Assembly: GCA_003280895.1 (NCBI GenBank)
Contig: QCDM01000009.1
Coordinates: 1-48,018, forward strand
Length of the DNA: 48,018 bases
Direction: 5' to 3'
DNA from: Prochlorococcus sp. AG-355-I20
GTDB taxonomy: Bacteria > Cyanobacteriota > Cyanobacteriia > PCC-6307 > Cyanobiaceae
Positions 18,459-28,384 of this stretch are shown here, one piece after another. Every line of letters begins with the position of its first letter. Within the stretch, counting starts at the first letter, position 1. The notes below the pieces were generated by a model, which was given only the letters and a program-made list of their open reading frames with translations, was not told the DNA's origin and made no database searches. The translations under genes were made by a program, and so were the position numbers.

Positions 18459-18605
18459 TTACCCTTTACTTTTTTTATCATTAGCCAAATCAATTAGACA
18501 ATAATTTGTAGATCCTAATTCGAAGAATTCAGCATATGCAATACAAGCATCCTTGTCTGAATCAACAAATCTTAATATACCTTCTTTGTCGTATAGACCA
18601 TACAT
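18459..18605 (-). CDS. Small protein, 48 residues, unknown function
   Basis: Below the size usually listed, but the frame ATG to TAA reads a plausible soluble protein: MYGLYDKEGILRFVDSDKD at the start, then CIAYAEFFELG and STNYCLIDLANDKKSKG. Two Cys residues (21 and 36) and balanced charge suggest a folded peptide rather than noise. The pattern Y-x-K-E-G-I-L-R-F-V-D-S resembles short beta-hairpin proteins common in picocyanobacteria. It lies convergent with the PedR-like gene, 2 bases from its stop. Function unknown; coding status inferred from composition. Confidence 0.6.
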   Translation of the reverse strand: MYGLYDKEGILRFVDSDKDACIAYAEFFELGSTNYCLIDLANDKKSKG

Positions 18606-18691
18606 CTGAAGAAAAAAATACTTTGCTTAAATATAAAGAAAATATAAAGGATGAGTGGCTCCTCTGCCTATTTTCTTTTTAAAGTTGTTTA

Positions 18692-19165
18692 TTATTCTTC
18701 GTTCCACCCTGAAAAAGGATTGTTGGCAAGATTGAAATTGGAGTAATGGGTCAGCCCAGTAATTTCTTTTGAAATGAAAGATGGAAGAATTAAATCTTCC
18801 TTTTCATTAGAAAGTTCAATTTCTGCAATTTCAAGTGGATAATTATTTTCTTTAAAGCAATCTATAATCCAAGATTTTTTTTCAATTTCTAATAAGTATC
18901 TATCTTTTTTAATTGTGTTTGAAAGATTTGACATTATTGTTTCAGCATCGCTTCGTGGAATGGAGTATTCAAATTCAAAGTTGGTAAAACCCTTGATATG
19001 TTTTTTAAGTGTAATTTTAGAGTTTTTGCCTATAAGCCTTACCCTAATAATCCAACCATCTAAACTTTTGGAAAAATATCCTTGTTCAATATAAACTTTT
19101 TTATTTATGAATTCTTTCCAATTATCATTTTTTATAAGAAATCTTCTTTCTATCTCAAAGGCCAT
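18692..19165 (-). CDS. CYTH-domain protein (triphosphatase-like)
   Basis: The 157-residue protein opens with FEIERRFLI, the ExExR form of the CYTH signature (Glu4, Glu6), and has IEQGYFSK, RVRLIGKNSKITLKKH and LEIAEIELSNE, which are the strand and acidic motifs of the triphosphate tunnel fold. CYTH proteins hydrolyse inorganic or organic triphosphates, or make cAMP in a few cases; the small bacterial forms are mostly triphosphatases. Its ATG follows the nadK stop directly (TAAATG), so it is the last gene of the ndhA-I-G-E-nadK operon. Confidence 0.85.
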   Translation of the reverse strand: MAFEIERRFLIKNDNWKEFINKKVYIEQGYFSKSLDGWIIRVRLIGKNSKITLKKHIKGFTNFEFEYSIPRSDAETIMSNLSNTIKKDRYLLEIEKKSWIIDCFKENNYPLEIAEIELSNEKEDLILPSFISKEITGLTHYSNFNLANNPFSGWNEE

Positions 19166-20077
19166 TTAATTTTTGAAATTATTTGGAGACAAATCGCCTT
19201 TCCAATCTAGTTTTTTTATTAAGGTGTTATAGTAACTTGTGCTTTTTTTAAACTTTATTATTTTGCAGGGTGATTTCCCTTTCTTGATCTCACAATAATA
19301 ATTTTCCTTAATGGTCATACATTTTGAACCGTCAGTCCATAATTTAATTTCCCCCTTACTTTTTTTGACTGGCTTAATGATTACCTTACTTGTATTAGGT
19401 ATGATGATTGGTCTACTAGCCAAACTCATTGGGCATATAGGGTTAATAATCATTCCATCTATACTTGGGTGTACTATTGGACCTCCTGCAGCCATTGAGT
19501 AGGCTGTTGAACCCGTAGTTGTAGCTACAATCAATCCATCACCTTTATATTCATTTACCTTCTCATTATCTATTTCAATTTGTATTTGGTTGGTCGGCGA
19601 AATATCTTCTTCAACGGATTTAAAATAAAAATCATTTAAGGCGTTATAGCTTTTTATTATTTTTTTCTCAGAACTTGTCCCCTCAATACAAACATTGCAA
19701 TTTAATCTATTACGAAAGTCAATTAAATATTCTTCGTTTTCAAGGATTTTAATAAAAGATTTGTCAAATAGAAATTCTTTCTCTTGAGTAAGAAACCCCA
19801 AATTACCTCCAATATTAATACTCAATAAAGGAATATCATAATCAGCTAATGCATTTGCACATTTCAGGAAGGTTCCATCTCCACCAAGAACTATGCCAAT
19901 ATTCGGCTGTAATTTGAGATTACAAAAATATTTTTCAATTTCATCTTTATGAAAATCACTTTCAAATATTTTTGATTGTATATTTTTTGCTTTTAGGACT
20001 TCTTCACAAAATTTAGAAGCCTCTTGAGCTATAGAACTATCTGAACGATATACAATAAGCACCAATGAAAGTTTCAT
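19166..20077 (-). CDS. nadK: NAD kinase
   Basis: NAD kinase phosphorylates NAD to NADP, the acceptor of photosystem I electrons. It contains the [19 protein letters not shown] motif, [11 protein letters not shown], and the [25 protein letters not shown] stretch of the diacylglycerol-kinase-like fold. Length (303 residues) is normal. It sits 9 bases after ndhE and directly before the CYTH gene, so it is probably cotranscribed with NDH-1 subunits. Many cyanobacteria carry two NAD kinase genes; which paralogue this is cannot be told. Confidence 0.94.
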   Translation of the reverse strand: MKLSLVLIVYRSDSSIAQEASKFCEEVLKAKNIQSKIFESDFHKDEIEKYFCNLKLQPNIGIVLGGDGTFLKCANALADYDIPLLSINIGGNLGFLTQEKEFLFDKSFIKILENEEYLIDFRNRLNCNVCIEGTSSEKKIIKSYNALNDFYFKSVEEDISPTNQIQIEIDNEKVNEYKGDGLIVATTTGSTAYSMAAGGPIVHPSIDGMIINPICPMSLASRPIIIPNTSKVIIKPVKKSKGEIKLWTDGSKCMTIKENYYCEIKKGKSPCKIIKFKKSTSYYNTLIKKLDWKGDLSPNNFKN

Positions 20078-20086
20078 TTAGTGGTT

Positions 20087-20407
20087 TTACCATTTTAATA
20101 AATTAAAACTTTCCATATCTACAGTCACCCTATTTCTGTAAAGAGATAACAAGATAGCTAATCCAACTGCTGCTTCTGCGGCAGCTACAGTAATCACAAA
20201 AATTGTAAAAACTTGTCCTTGAATTAAATTATTATCAACATAGGAAGAAAACGCCATTAAGTTTATATTTACTGCATTTAGCATTAACTCAATGCTCATA
20301 AGAACTCTTACTGCATTTCTGCTATTTAATAATCCCCAAATACCAATGCAAAATAGTGCTGAAGAAACTATTAAAAAAGCTTGAAGAGGAATTGATTCTA
20401 AATTCAT
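20087..20407 (-). CDS. ndhE: NDH-1 subunit 4L (NdhE)
   Basis: NdhE (NuoK-like) is a small three-helix membrane subunit that helps form the proton path. The 106-residue protein shows [32 protein letters not shown], with the conserved membrane Glu in the IELMLN helix, and a final [17 protein letters not shown] helix with the second conserved Glu. It follows ndhG by 18 bases in the ndhA-I-G-E order common to cyanobacteria and chloroplasts. Confidence 0.95.
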   Translation of the reverse strand: MNLESIPLQAFLIVSSALFCIGIWGLLNSRNAVRVLMSIELMLNAVNINLMAFSSYVDNNLIQGQVFTIFVITVAAAEAAVGLAILLSLYRNRVTVDMESFNLLKW

Positions 20408-20425
20408 AATAAGAAATAAAAAAGG

Positions 20426-21025
20426 TTAATTTTTATTTGTAAGTAATGGTTCTGACGATTTTTCAATTAACTCTTGATCAACGGGTAGTCCTGTCGAAAT
20501 ATCTTTGCTCATTACATCTCTTCTAGCTAAAACAATAGCCCCAATCATTGCCATTAAAAGTAAGACTGAAGCTACTTCAAATGGGAGTAAATAATCACTA
20601 AAAAGATGTTCACCAATCCTAATAGTTGATTCATCTCCAATAGAGCTTTGAGGACTTGATAAGCTCCATACATTGGTCAAGTCAACTCTTATTAAGAGGC
20701 TTAGAAGGGTTAAACATATCGATGTTGATATAACTCTTCTCGATTTAATGTCATTAATAGGCTTTAAATCTTCTTTTTTATTGACTAGCATTATTGCAAA
20801 AATTATTAATACATTCACTGCACCCACATAAACTAAAACTTGAGCTGCAGCAACAAAACTTGCATTTAATAGAAGATATAATCCTGCAACACTCATGAAA
20901 ACTCCACCAAGCAGAAATGCTGAATAAACAATACTTTCGAGCAACACAACACCAAGTGCTCCAATAATGACAACTAAAGATAAAACTATAAAACAAATAA
21001 ATTGTGTTGTTATGGCAATGGACAT
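20426..21025 (-). CDS. ndhG: NDH-1 subunit 6 (NdhG)
   Basis: NdhG (NuoJ-like) is a five-helix membrane subunit of NDH-1. The 199-residue protein has FICFIVLSLVVIIGALGVVLLESIVYSAF and ALFVYVGAVNVLIIFAIML-type helices (here AQVLVYVGAVNVLIIFAIMLV) that hold the family pi-bulge region. A hydrophilic loop and the VLLLMAMIGAIVLARR helix follow. It lies between ndhI (13 bases) and ndhE. Confidence 0.94.
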   Translation of the reverse strand: MSIAITTQFICFIVLSLVVIIGALGVVLLESIVYSAFLLGGVFMSVAGLYLLLNASFVAAAQVLVYVGAVNVLIIFAIMLVNKKEDLKPINDIKSRRVISTSICLTLLSLLIRVDLTNVWSLSSPQSSIGDESTIRIGEHLFSDYLLPFEVASVLLLMAMIGAIVLARRDVMSKDISTGLPVDQELIEKSSEPLLTNKN

Positions 21026-21038
21026 AAATTAATGTGAA

Positions 21039-21665
21039 TTAATTGTTTGAATTAGAAACTTTATCTTTATTTTCATTGGATTCAGGCCTCATCCAATCAT
21101 AAACTTCTTCCGGTAATTTACCAACTCTTGAATCTGAAGCTGGGATTTCATGAGGGTCCATGACACCTTTAGGAAGATAGGCAAGTTCTCTTAGAGGTTT
21201 AACTGAAGGATCTGTTGTAACATTTGTGGGTAGTCTACCAAGTGCGACATTGTCGAAATTTAAATTGTGCCTGTCAAAAGTAGCTAATTCATATTCTTCG
21301 GTCATTGACAGACAATTAGTTGGGCAATATTCAACACAATTTCCGCAAAAAATACAAACTCCAAAATCTATTGAATAATTTCTAAGTTCCTTTTTTTTGG
21401 TTTCTTTATTCATTACCCAATCAACTACTGGGAGATTTATAGGACATACTCTCACACAAACTTCACAAGCAATACATTTATCAAATTCATAATGTATCCT
21501 TCCTCTATATCTTTCAGAAGGTATCAATTTTTCATATGGATATTGAACAGTAACTGGTCTTCTTCGAAGATGATCAAAAGTTACCGATATACCATTGTAT
21601 AAGTATTTGCCAGCATTAAATGCTTCTTTGATATAGCTATTTATTTGTTGAAGGAAATTGTTCAT
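21039..21665 (-). CDS. ndhI: NDH-1 iron-sulfur subunit I (NdhI)
   Basis: NdhI carries the two [4Fe-4S] clusters that pass electrons toward plastoquinone. The two ferredoxin-like motifs are complete: Cys64, 67, 70 and 74 in [12 protein letters not shown], and Cys104, 107, 110 and 114 in [12 protein letters not shown]. The N-terminal amphipathic region and 208-residue length match the cyanobacterial type. It lies between ndhA and ndhG. Confidence 0.97.
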   Translation of the reverse strand: MNNFLQQINSYIKEAFNAGKYLYNGISVTFDHLRRRPVTVQYPYEKLIPSERYRGRIHYEFDKCIACEVCVRVCPINLPVVDWVMNKETKKKELRNYSIDFGVCIFCGNCVEYCPTNCLSMTEEYELATFDRHNLNFDNVALGRLPTNVTTDPSVKPLRELAYLPKGVMDPHEIPASDSRVGKLPEEVYDWMRPESNENKDKVSNSNN

Positions 21666-21733
21666 TTCGAAGAATTTACTTAGTTATTTTATTTTAGTGG
21701 ATTAATTTTAAATTTAAGTATTTTTACTTAAAT

Positions 21734-22852
21734 TTAACCACCAAAGAATTGCGGAAAAGCAAGTTTTAATCCTGCTGTTATCAAAAGATTAGCAAGAGAA
21801 ATTGGCAGAAGAAACTTCCATCCTAGATCTAAGAGTTGATCAATTCTTACTCTAGGAGTTGTCCAACGTAATAATATTGCAATAAAAACTAAAAGATATG
21901 CTTTCAGTACAGTCATTACAATTCCTATTGATGCAGTGAAAACCTGAATAAAGGGTGCATTAATAGGTAAATTAAGAAACTTAGCTATTAATTCAACTGG
22001 AATAGGAAAACCCCACCCTCCCAAATAAAGTATTGATACTAATAAAGCGGAAAGAATTAAATTAATGTAACTACCCAGGTAGAACAATGCGAATTTCATC
22101 CCTGCATATTCAGTTTGATATCCCGCAACTAATTCTTCTTCAGCTTCGGGTAAGTCAAACGGAAGTCTCTCACATTCTGCAAGAGCACAAATCCAAAAGA
22201 CTATAAAACCAACTGGTTGTCTCCATATATTCCAACTTAGGATTCCAGCACCACTTTGTTGATTGACAATGTCAACAGTACTTAAAGAATTTGTCATTAG
22301 TACGATAGCCAGTACAGATAAAGCTAAAGGAATTTCATAACTTATTGATTGTGCCGCTGCTCTTAACCCTCCTAATAAAGAATACTTATTATTTGATGCG
22401 TATCCGCTCATAAGAAGGCCAATTGGCTGAATACTGCTTAAAGCAATCCATAGGAAAATTCCAATGCCAACATTACTTATTAAAAGGTTTTGTCCAAAAG
22501 GAACAATTAGCCAGGACAGAATCACTGGGACAAGAACTAATATAGGTCCAGCAGTGAAGAGAATCCCATCCGCTTTGGCAGGAATAATATCTTCTTTGAC
22601 AAGTAACTTAAGACCATCTGCAATTGGTTGGAGGACGCCGAGCGCTCCAGCATATTCTGGACCTATTCTTTGTTGAGCAGCAGCAGATATTTTTCTTTCA
22701 AGCCAAACTGTTACTAAAACGCCAACAACTGCCGCTACCAAAACCAAAAGCATAGGAAGAGGGAGCCAAATTATATGAGCGATTTCGCTGGAAAGGCCAA
22801 AACCTTTTAAGAATTCATTAAAACTATATTCGAGATCTAATCCGTATTCCAA
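21734..22852 (-). CDS. ndhA: NDH-1 subunit 1 (NdhA)
   Basis: NdhA (NuoH-like) anchors the peripheral arm and lines the quinone chamber. It shows [36 protein letters not shown] near residues 44-80 and [33 protein letters not shown] near 220-255, both family signatures. The length is 372 residues with eight or so helices. It is the first gene of the minus-strand ndhA-I-G-E-nadK-CYTH operon; gltA lies upstream on the same strand with 75 bases between. Confidence 0.97.
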   Translation of the reverse strand: MEYGLDLEYSFNEFLKGFGLSSEIAHIIWLPLPMLLVLVAAVVGVLVTVWLERKISAAAQQRIGPEYAGALGVLQPIADGLKLLVKEDIIPAKADGILFTAGPILVLVPVILSWLIVPFGQNLLISNVGIGIFLWIALSSIQPIGLLMSGYASNNKYSLLGGLRAAAQSISYEIPLALSVLAIVLMTNSLSTVDIVNQQSGAGILSWNIWRQPVGFIVFWICALAECERLPFDLPEAEEELVAGYQTEYAGMKFALFYLGSYINLILSALLVSILYLGGWGFPIPVELIAKFLNLPINAPFIQVFTASIGIVMTVLKAYLLVFIAILLRWTTPRVRIDQLLDLGWKFLLPISLANLLITAGLKLAFPQFFGG

Positions 22853-22927
22853 AATTTTTATGTTATTTACTTAATAGATTAACTCTTCATAAACAATATG
22901 TGTGTTTTTTATGAAAAGCTGCAAATA

Positions 22928-24073
22928 TTATTCTCTACTTTCTAAGCTTATCCAATCTCTTGGTGCTGAACCAGTATAAATTTGCGATGGTCTGAAAATT
23001 CTATTTGCTCCAAGTTGCTCTCTCCAATGAGCTAACCAACCAGCCACTCTAGATATGGCAAAAATTGGAGTAAATAAATCACGAGGAATACCAAGTTTTC
23101 TATAAACAAGGCCAGAATAAAAATCCACGTTAGGGAATATACCCTTAGGTCCAAGTCTTGGTATTGCCTCTGCCTCAAGTGATTTAGCAACTTCATACAT
23201 TTCATCTTCTCCAAATCTAATAAAAAGTTCTTCTGCAAGTTTTTGAAGAATTATTGCTCTTGGATCTTTGACTTTATATTCTCTGTGGCCAAAGCCCATT
23301 ATCTTACTTTTATTTTTTATTGCATTATCTAAAAAAGACCCAGCATTTTCTGGGGTTTTAATCTCTTCTAACATCGCAATCACATCCTCGTTTGCTCCTC
23401 CATGCAATGGGCCAGCTAAGGTTCCTACTGCAGAGGCGATGACAGCATATGGATCTGTAAGAGTACTTGCAGTCACTCTAGCGCTAAATGTACTTGCGTT
23501 TAAACTATGTTCGGCATGTAGAATTAAGCACCTATCAAAAACTTTTGCGGCTATAGGATCTTGTTCTTTTTCAGTCAACATGTAAAGAAAATTTGATGAG
23601 TAAGTTAGATCATCTCTAGGTTGAATTGGGTCTTGTCCTTTTCTAATAAGTTGGAACGCTGCAATCATTGTGGGTATTTTTGCTATTAGTCTTATGACTG
23701 CGTTGTAGATGTAGTTAGGATCATCTATTGCTCTACGCGAATAGAAGAGACCCAAAGAAGCTGCACTAGATTGAAGAGCATCCATAGGATGACCAGTTGC
23801 AGGGAAACATTTCATCATATCTCTAACTCTAAAACTTAACCTTCGATGCATCTGAACTTCTTGCTCAAAATCTCTTAGTTGAATAGCTGTGGGCAATTCA
23901 CCCCAAATCAATAGGTAAGCGGTTTCTAAAAAACTGCTTTTTTTGGATAGTTCCTCAATGGAATAGCCTCTGTACAATAATTTACCTTTGTTGCCGTCAA
24001 TATCACATATGGATGAATTAGTTACTGGAACACCCTCTAATCCTGGTTTTAAAATTAGTTTGTTACTATCCAA
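22928..24073 (-). CDS. gltA: Citrate synthase
   Basis: Citrate synthase joins oxaloacetate and acetyl-CoA, feeding the branched TCA pathway that makes 2-oxoglutarate in cyanobacteria. Active-site residues are visible: His189 in LHAEHSLNAS, His224 in GPLHGGANED and the GFGHREYKVKDPR loop with His263. At 381 residues it is the short bacterial/archaeal type rather than the NADH-inhibited long type. It precedes ndhA on the same strand and has a 125-base AT-rich upstream space. Confidence 0.96.
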   Translation of the reverse strand: MDSNKLILKPGLEGVPVTNSSICDIDGNKGKLLYRGYSIEELSKKSSFLETAYLLIWGELPTAIQLRDFEQEVQMHRRLSFRVRDMMKCFPATGHPMDALQSSAASLGLFYSRRAIDDPNYIYNAVIRLIAKIPTMIAAFQLIRKGQDPIQPRDDLTYSSNFLYMLTEKEQDPIAAKVFDRCLILHAEHSLNASTFSARVTASTLTDPYAVIASAVGTLAGPLHGGANEDVIAMLEEIKTPENAGSFLDNAIKNKSKIMGFGHREYKVKDPRAIILQKLAEELFIRFGEDEMYEVAKSLEAEAIPRLGPKGIFPNVDFYSGLVYRKLGIPRDLFTPIFAISRVAGWLAHWREQLGANRIFRPSQIYTGSAPRDWISLESRE

Positions 24074-24198
24074 TTGCTTAATTCAATATCAAATACTTAT
24101 AGATTAAAGATAGTCAAATAATTTTTAATTAACCACAAGATATTAACTTCGCAAAAATTAAAATGATTGTTTTTGAAGCTTGTTTGAATAAATTTAAT

Positions 24199-25659
24199 TT
24201 AAAGAATGTTTAATATTGTTTCTCTATAAATAATTGGATTTTTTTCAGGAATAGATTGACTTATGATTTCTAGCGATTCTTCATTTGATATTTTTAAAAT
24301 ATTTTTAATGAGAAAATTAAGGTCCTGCAAATTAGAAAAATATTCAATTTTATTAGTATTACTATCTTTGATATCAACTTTTGAATAAAGAAAAGCAGAT
24401 TTATCTTTATTACTTTTTAGGTTAAAAAATTTTTTTGATATTTTCTCAAATTCTTTACCATCAATTAAATTATTACTTATGGTTTGTAAACCTCTTGATT
24501 CTATCGAATAGATATTTTCAAAAGATAATTGTTTTATAACATCGTCTTTTTCTTCAAGAATATCTTTGGAATATATCGAATAAATATCTTCATTTTGTTT
24601 CAAAGTATATTTGTTGAAATCTTTTAGCTTTCTCAAAGCACTTAAATCAAATTGATCTTCATTATTTTTTTCAAACGTAATATGCCAATCTTTATTTGAA
24701 TTGAGAATTAAAATGTTTTGATTATTATTTTGATTAAACTCTTCAAAAAAACTGAGTTGAAAATCATTTATTAAGGGATTAAGATGTTTGTCAAAATTTT
24801 TCATATCACAAAAAATTAAATTTTCAGGATTATCTTCATTACTATTCTCTTTATTCATTAACTTCTCGTAAGTAAGAATATCAATATTTTTTTTATTATT
24901 TAGTAAATATGATTTTAAAATTAGTTGCTTATTTTTAAAGTCAAAAATTGTAGCAATTTTATCCCCATTATTCTCAGGAAATATTTCTTTATTAAAAAAT
25001 TTACTTTCCAAAAATTTATTTGTGAATAATATATTTTTTTCTTTGTTCAGTCCAACAAGTTCTCCCTCATATTGAAATTTTTTTTTCTTAAGATTTTTAC
25101 TAGAGATAATACTATTTTTGATTAATTTTTTATCTGATGAAGCAATAATATAATTATCGTCGGTTCGATATATATAGTTAAGAAAATTTATTTTGTTTTC
25201 TCTATTAATTGAAATTATCTCATCAATCTGATCTATTTGACTAGGCAAATTTAATAAATCATCTATTGTTTTTTCTGGCTTAATTTTAAAAACAATTAAA
25301 ATATCATCTTCAAGCTTTTTATTATTTTCAAAAGTTGAGATTATAAGTTCATTATTATAGATATCTTCTAATTTATTGTTGCCTAGATCTATTCCTAAGT
25401 AATCTAATATAGAGTCTTTTATTAAAAAAAAGTTATCTTTATTTGTTGGATTTTTATCCTTTTCATTATTATTAACGATATTAAAACTATCTAAATTTGA
25501 AATAAATAATAATTTATTGTTCTCAGGTGCATATTTTAAGATATTTATTTGCTCAATATTTGTACTTTGTTCCTTCTTTTTATTAGTAGAAACTTTTTTA
25601 AAAACAAAAAAAAGTAATAAAGATAATAATAGGATTATTGCTAATACTCTAAGTTTCAT
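24199..25659 (-). CDS. Membrane-anchored protein of unknown function (DUF3352-like)
   Basis: The start is taken at ATG 25659 (MKLRVLAIIL); a TTG two codons earlier is possible. The 486-residue protein has one N-terminal hydrophobic helix (about 3-20) followed by a long Asn/Lys/Glu/Ile-rich domain, so it is probably anchored and faces the periplasm or lumen. Short matches such as APENNKLLFISNLDSFNIV and ILKISNEESLEIIS suggest the cyanobacterial DUF3352 family, but the similarity is weak and this is tentative. Composition is more AT-biased than neighbours. It lies downstream of no obvious partner, between gltA and a rhodanese. Confidence 0.6.
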   Translation of the reverse strand: MKLRVLAIILLLSLLLFFVFKKVSTNKKKEQSTNIEQINILKYAPENNKLLFISNLDSFNIVNNNEKDKNPTNKDNFFLIKDSILDYLGIDLGNNKLEDIYNNELIISTFENNKKLEDDILIVFKIKPEKTIDDLLNLPSQIDQIDEIISINRENKINFLNYIYRTDDNYIIASSDKKLIKNSIISSKNLKKKKFQYEGELVGLNKEKNILFTNKFLESKFFNKEIFPENNGDKIATIFDFKNKQLILKSYLLNNKKNIDILTYEKLMNKENSNEDNPENLIFCDMKNFDKHLNPLINDFQLSFFEEFNQNNNQNILILNSNKDWHITFEKNNEDQFDLSALRKLKDFNKYTLKQNEDIYSIYSKDILEEKDDVIKQLSFENIYSIESRGLQTISNNLIDGKEFEKISKKFFNLKSNKDKSAFLYSKVDIKDSNTNKIEYFSNLQDLNFLIKNILKISNEESLEIISQSIPEKNPIIYRETILNIL

Positions 25660-25748
25660 TATCAATGTTTATTTTTATTTTTAACAATAAATTTCCTACT
25701 GCAACTTAATTTATTAAATTGTAAATAACACATAATTTATCCTATAAA

Positions 25749-26099
25749 TTGGGAAGTTATCCAAAATCTATAAATGCTTCTAGTCTAAATGATTGGTTTA
25801 ATTCTGAGAAAGAAGATCCCGTCTTGATTGATGTAAGGGAGCAGTCAGAGCTTGAACTGGCTCGTTTCTCAAAAGAATTTTTACATATACCAATTAGTAA
25901 AGTTACATATGAATATGTTGAAGAAATATTTGCTGGTTTATTAGATAGAGAAATTGTAGTTACCTGTCATGCAGGAATAAGAAGTTATAACTTTTCTCAA
26001 TGGTGCTTGGATAATAATATTGTGAGCGAAATATGGAATTTGGAGGAGGGTATTGATGGATGGAGTAGATATATTGACCCATCAATACCAAGGTATTGA
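25749..26099 (+). CDS. Rhodanese-like sulfurtransferase
   Basis: A single rhodanese domain of 116 residues, with DVREQSELELARF and the active-site loop CHAGIRS carrying Cys73. Such domains carry a persulfide for sulfur transfer or act in signalling; the substrate is not visible. The only usable start is TTG at 25749. It ends right against the convergent trpB gene (no spacer). Confidence 0.88.
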   Translation: MGSYPKSINASSLNDWFNSEKEDPVLIDVREQSELELARFSKEFLHIPISKVTYEYVEEIFAGLLDREIVVTCHAGIRSYNFSQWCLDNNIVSEIWNLEEGIDGWSRYIDPSIPRY

Positions 26100-27344
26100 T
26101 TAAATATCTAATGAAGATGCAACAGTATTAACATCTTTGTCGCCTCTTCCAGAGCAATTGATAACTATATGAGTATCTTTTTCAAGAGTAGGGCATAATT
26201 TATCTAACCAAGCAAAGGCATGAGAAGTTTCAAGTGCAGGAATAATTCCTTCTAGTTCACTAACAAGTTTTAAAGCGTCTAAAGCTTCTTGATCTGTGAC
26301 TGATCCATATTCTGCTCTACCTATTTCTTTTAAATGGCTATGTTCAGGACCTACTCCAGGGTAATCTAAACCTGCACTTATTGAGTGAGCTTCTTGTACT
26401 TGACCATTATCATCTTGCAAGAGAAGACTCATTGATCCATGCAAAATTCCAACTGACCCTTTAGTGATAGTGGCAGCATGTTTGTCAGTATCAACTCCGC
26501 TTCCTGCGGCTTCAACTCCAATAAGACGCACAGAAGTTTCTTTTACAAAAGGATGGAAAAGCCCCATTGCATTTGATCCCCCACCTACACAAGCAAGCAA
26601 AATATCGGGAAAAGATCCAAATGATTCTAAACATTGTTTTTTAGTTTCTTCACCTATAACTGCATGAAAATCTCGCACAATCTTTGGGAAAGGGTGTGGG
26701 CCGGCAACAGATCCTAAAATGTAGTGTGTGGTTTCGACATTTGAAACCCAATCTCTAATGGCTTCACTAGTGGCATCCTTAAGTGTTGCAGTTCCAGAAT
26801 TTACAACTTTAACTTCAGCTCCTAGAAGTTTCATTCTGAAAACGTTAAGGGATTGCCTTTTTATATCTTCAGCACCCATGTAGATAATACATTTCAAGCC
26901 AAATCTCGCACAAACAGTAGCAGTAGCAACTCCGTGCTGACCTGCTCCAGTTTCTGCAATTATTCTTTTTTTGCCCATTCTTATTGCAAGTAAAGCTTGT
27001 CCGAGGGCATTATTAATTTTGTGAGCCCCAGTATGATTTAAATCTTCTCTTTTAAGCCATATTCTAGGAGTTGCTTGTTTAGTTTTGTAATGTTCAGTAA
27101 GTCTTTTGGCTTCATAAAGTGGTGTTTCTCTTCCTACATAAGTCTTAAGGAGATGATTTAATTCTTCTACAAAAAGTTTATCTTTCCATGCATTAGATGC
27201 AGCTGTTTCAAGCTCAAAAAGAGCAGGCATTAGCGTTTCAGGAACATATTGACCGCCATATTTTCCAAATCTTCCCTCTTTGGAGGGTTGATTTAAATCG
27301 TCATTTTTATAGTTCTGATCTTTGCGAGAAAATGTACTTACCAC
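26100..27344 (-). CDS. trpB: Tryptophan synthase beta subunit
   Basis: TrpB makes tryptophan from indole and serine. The PLP lysine is Lys109 in [14 protein letters not shown], and the phosphate loop is [24 protein letters not shown] carries the catalytic Glu. At 414 residues it is full length with the usual N-terminal [17 protein letters not shown]. It stands alone, without trpA, and diverges from the SUI1-factor gene. Confidence 0.97.
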   Translation of the reverse strand: MVSTFSRKDQNYKNDDLNQPSKEGRFGKYGGQYVPETLMPALFELETAASNAWKDKLFVEELNHLLKTYVGRETPLYEAKRLTEHYKTKQATPRIWLKREDLNHTGAHKINNALGQALLAIRMGKKRIIAETGAGQHGVATATVCARFGLKCIIYMGAEDIKRQSLNVFRMKLLGAEVKVVNSGTATLKDATSEAIRDWVSNVETTHYILGSVAGPHPFPKIVRDFHAVIGEETKKQCLESFGSFPDILLACVGGGSNAMGLFHPFVKETSVRLIGVEAAGSGVDTDKHAATITKGSVGILHGSMSLLLQDDNGQVQEAHSISAGLDYPGVGPEHSHLKEIGRAEYGSVTDQEALDALKLVSELEGIIPALETSHAFAWLDKLCPTLEKDTHIVINCSGRGDKDVNTVASSLDI

Positions 27345-27392
27345 TTTTTCTATAGAATAAGTATTAACTAACTATAGATTATATTGAAAATA

Positions 27393-27704
27393 ATGGGAAA
27401 AAAGAATTGGATCGAATTTGATAATCAAGAAAAAAATTCAGAAGAAACAGCTAAAGTAGACGCTGTTAATAAAAAATCAAAAATAAATATTTCAAAACAA
27501 AAAAAAGGTAAAAAGGGAAAGACTGTAACTTTAATTAGAGGTTTAGGCGCTGAGGATGAAATCTTATTAAAAGAATTACTAAAAAAAATTAAAGTTTTTT
27601 GTGGGACTGGAGGAACATTGATTGATAGGAATATCCAGTTGCAGGGTGATATGGTATCGAAATCAATTGAGTTTCTTCGAAAAGAGGGATTTCATAATTT
27701 ATGA
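27393..27704 (+). CDS. SUI1/eIF1-family translation factor (YciH-like)
   Basis: The start is ATG at 27393 (MGKKNWIEF); TTG 9 bases upstream is open but less likely. The 103-residue protein has a Lys-rich N-terminal tail and a C-terminal SUI1 domain: KTVTLIRGLGAEDEILLKELLKKIKVFCGTGGTLID in outline, then IQLQGDMVSKSIEFLRKEGF. In bacteria the family (YciH) influences the accuracy of start selection; it is not a standard initiation factor. It is 42 bases before cysC on the same strand. Confidence 0.88.
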   Translation: MGKKNWIEFDNQEKNSEETAKVDAVNKKSKINISKQKKGKKGKTVTLIRGLGAEDEILLKELLKKIKVFCGTGGTLIDRNIQLQGDMVSKSIEFLRKEGFHNL

Positions 27705-27746
27705 AGCAAGGGTTAGGATAGGTTTTTAATTTTGATAGTCCAAACA

Positions 27747-28370
27747 ATGAAAGAACAAGATCAAACAAAGTCAACCAATATAAAGTGGCACAATTTAACT
27801 ATTGATAGAGAAAAGTTAGAGAAAATGAGAGGTCATAAAGGTATGGTTATATGGTTTACAGGTTTATCTGGCTCTGGTAAAAGTACTTTAGCTAACGCTT
27901 TAAATGAAGTTTTACACTTAGATGGTTTTTCGACTTACGTGTTGGATGGAGATAATATTAGACACGGTTTATGCAAAGATCTTGGGTTTTCGGATGAAGA
28001 TAGAGAAGAAAATATAAGAAGAATTGGAGAAGTTGCGAATCTATTTATGAATGCTGGGATAATAACTATTACAGCATTCGTTTCACCATTTATTAGCGAT
28101 AGAGATAAAGTCAGAAAAATTATTGGATCTAAAGATTTTATTGAAGTTTATTGTGCTGCAGATATCACAGTTTGTGAGAATAGGGATACTAAAGGTCTTT
28201 ATAAGAAAGCTCGTTTGGGCGAAATTAAGGAATTTACAGGGATTTCTAGTCCATATGAAGCTCCTCATAATCCCGAAATTGTTGTTGATACAGGTTCGTT
28301 AGATTTAAATGATTCCATTGAGAGGGTTATTAACTACCTTAAAAAAGAAAACTTTCTTAAAAAGGCTTAA
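27747..28370 (+). CDS. cysC: Adenylylsulfate (APS) kinase
   Basis: CysC phosphorylates APS to PAPS in sulfate assimilation. The start is ATG at 27747, giving 207 residues. The P-loop GLSGSGKST is at 39-47; DGDNIRHGLCKDLGFS and CENRDTKGLYKKARLGEIKEFTGISSPYE are characteristic of the kinase. It is a stand-alone kinase, not fused to sulfurylase. It converges on purE with 14 bases between stops. Confidence 0.95.
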   Translation: MKEQDQTKSTNIKWHNLTIDREKLEKMRGHKGMVIWFTGLSGSGKSTLANALNEVLHLDGFSTYVLDGDNIRHGLCKDLGFSDEDREENIRRIGEVANLFMNAGIITITAFVSPFISDRDKVRKIIGSKDFIEVYCAADITVCENRDTKGLYKKARLGEIKEFTGISSPYEAPHNPEIVVDTGSLDLNDSIERVINYLKKENFLKKA

Positions 28371-28384
28371 TAAAAAATATTACT

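Noticed and set aside
20778..20996. Cys/Ser-rich small ORF within ndhG
   Set aside because: It lies wholly inside ndhG in another frame of the same strand; composition is a shadow of hydrophobic codons.
26464..26667. Plus-strand ORF inside trpB
   Set aside because: Shadow frame opposite a conserved gene; no recognisable protein.
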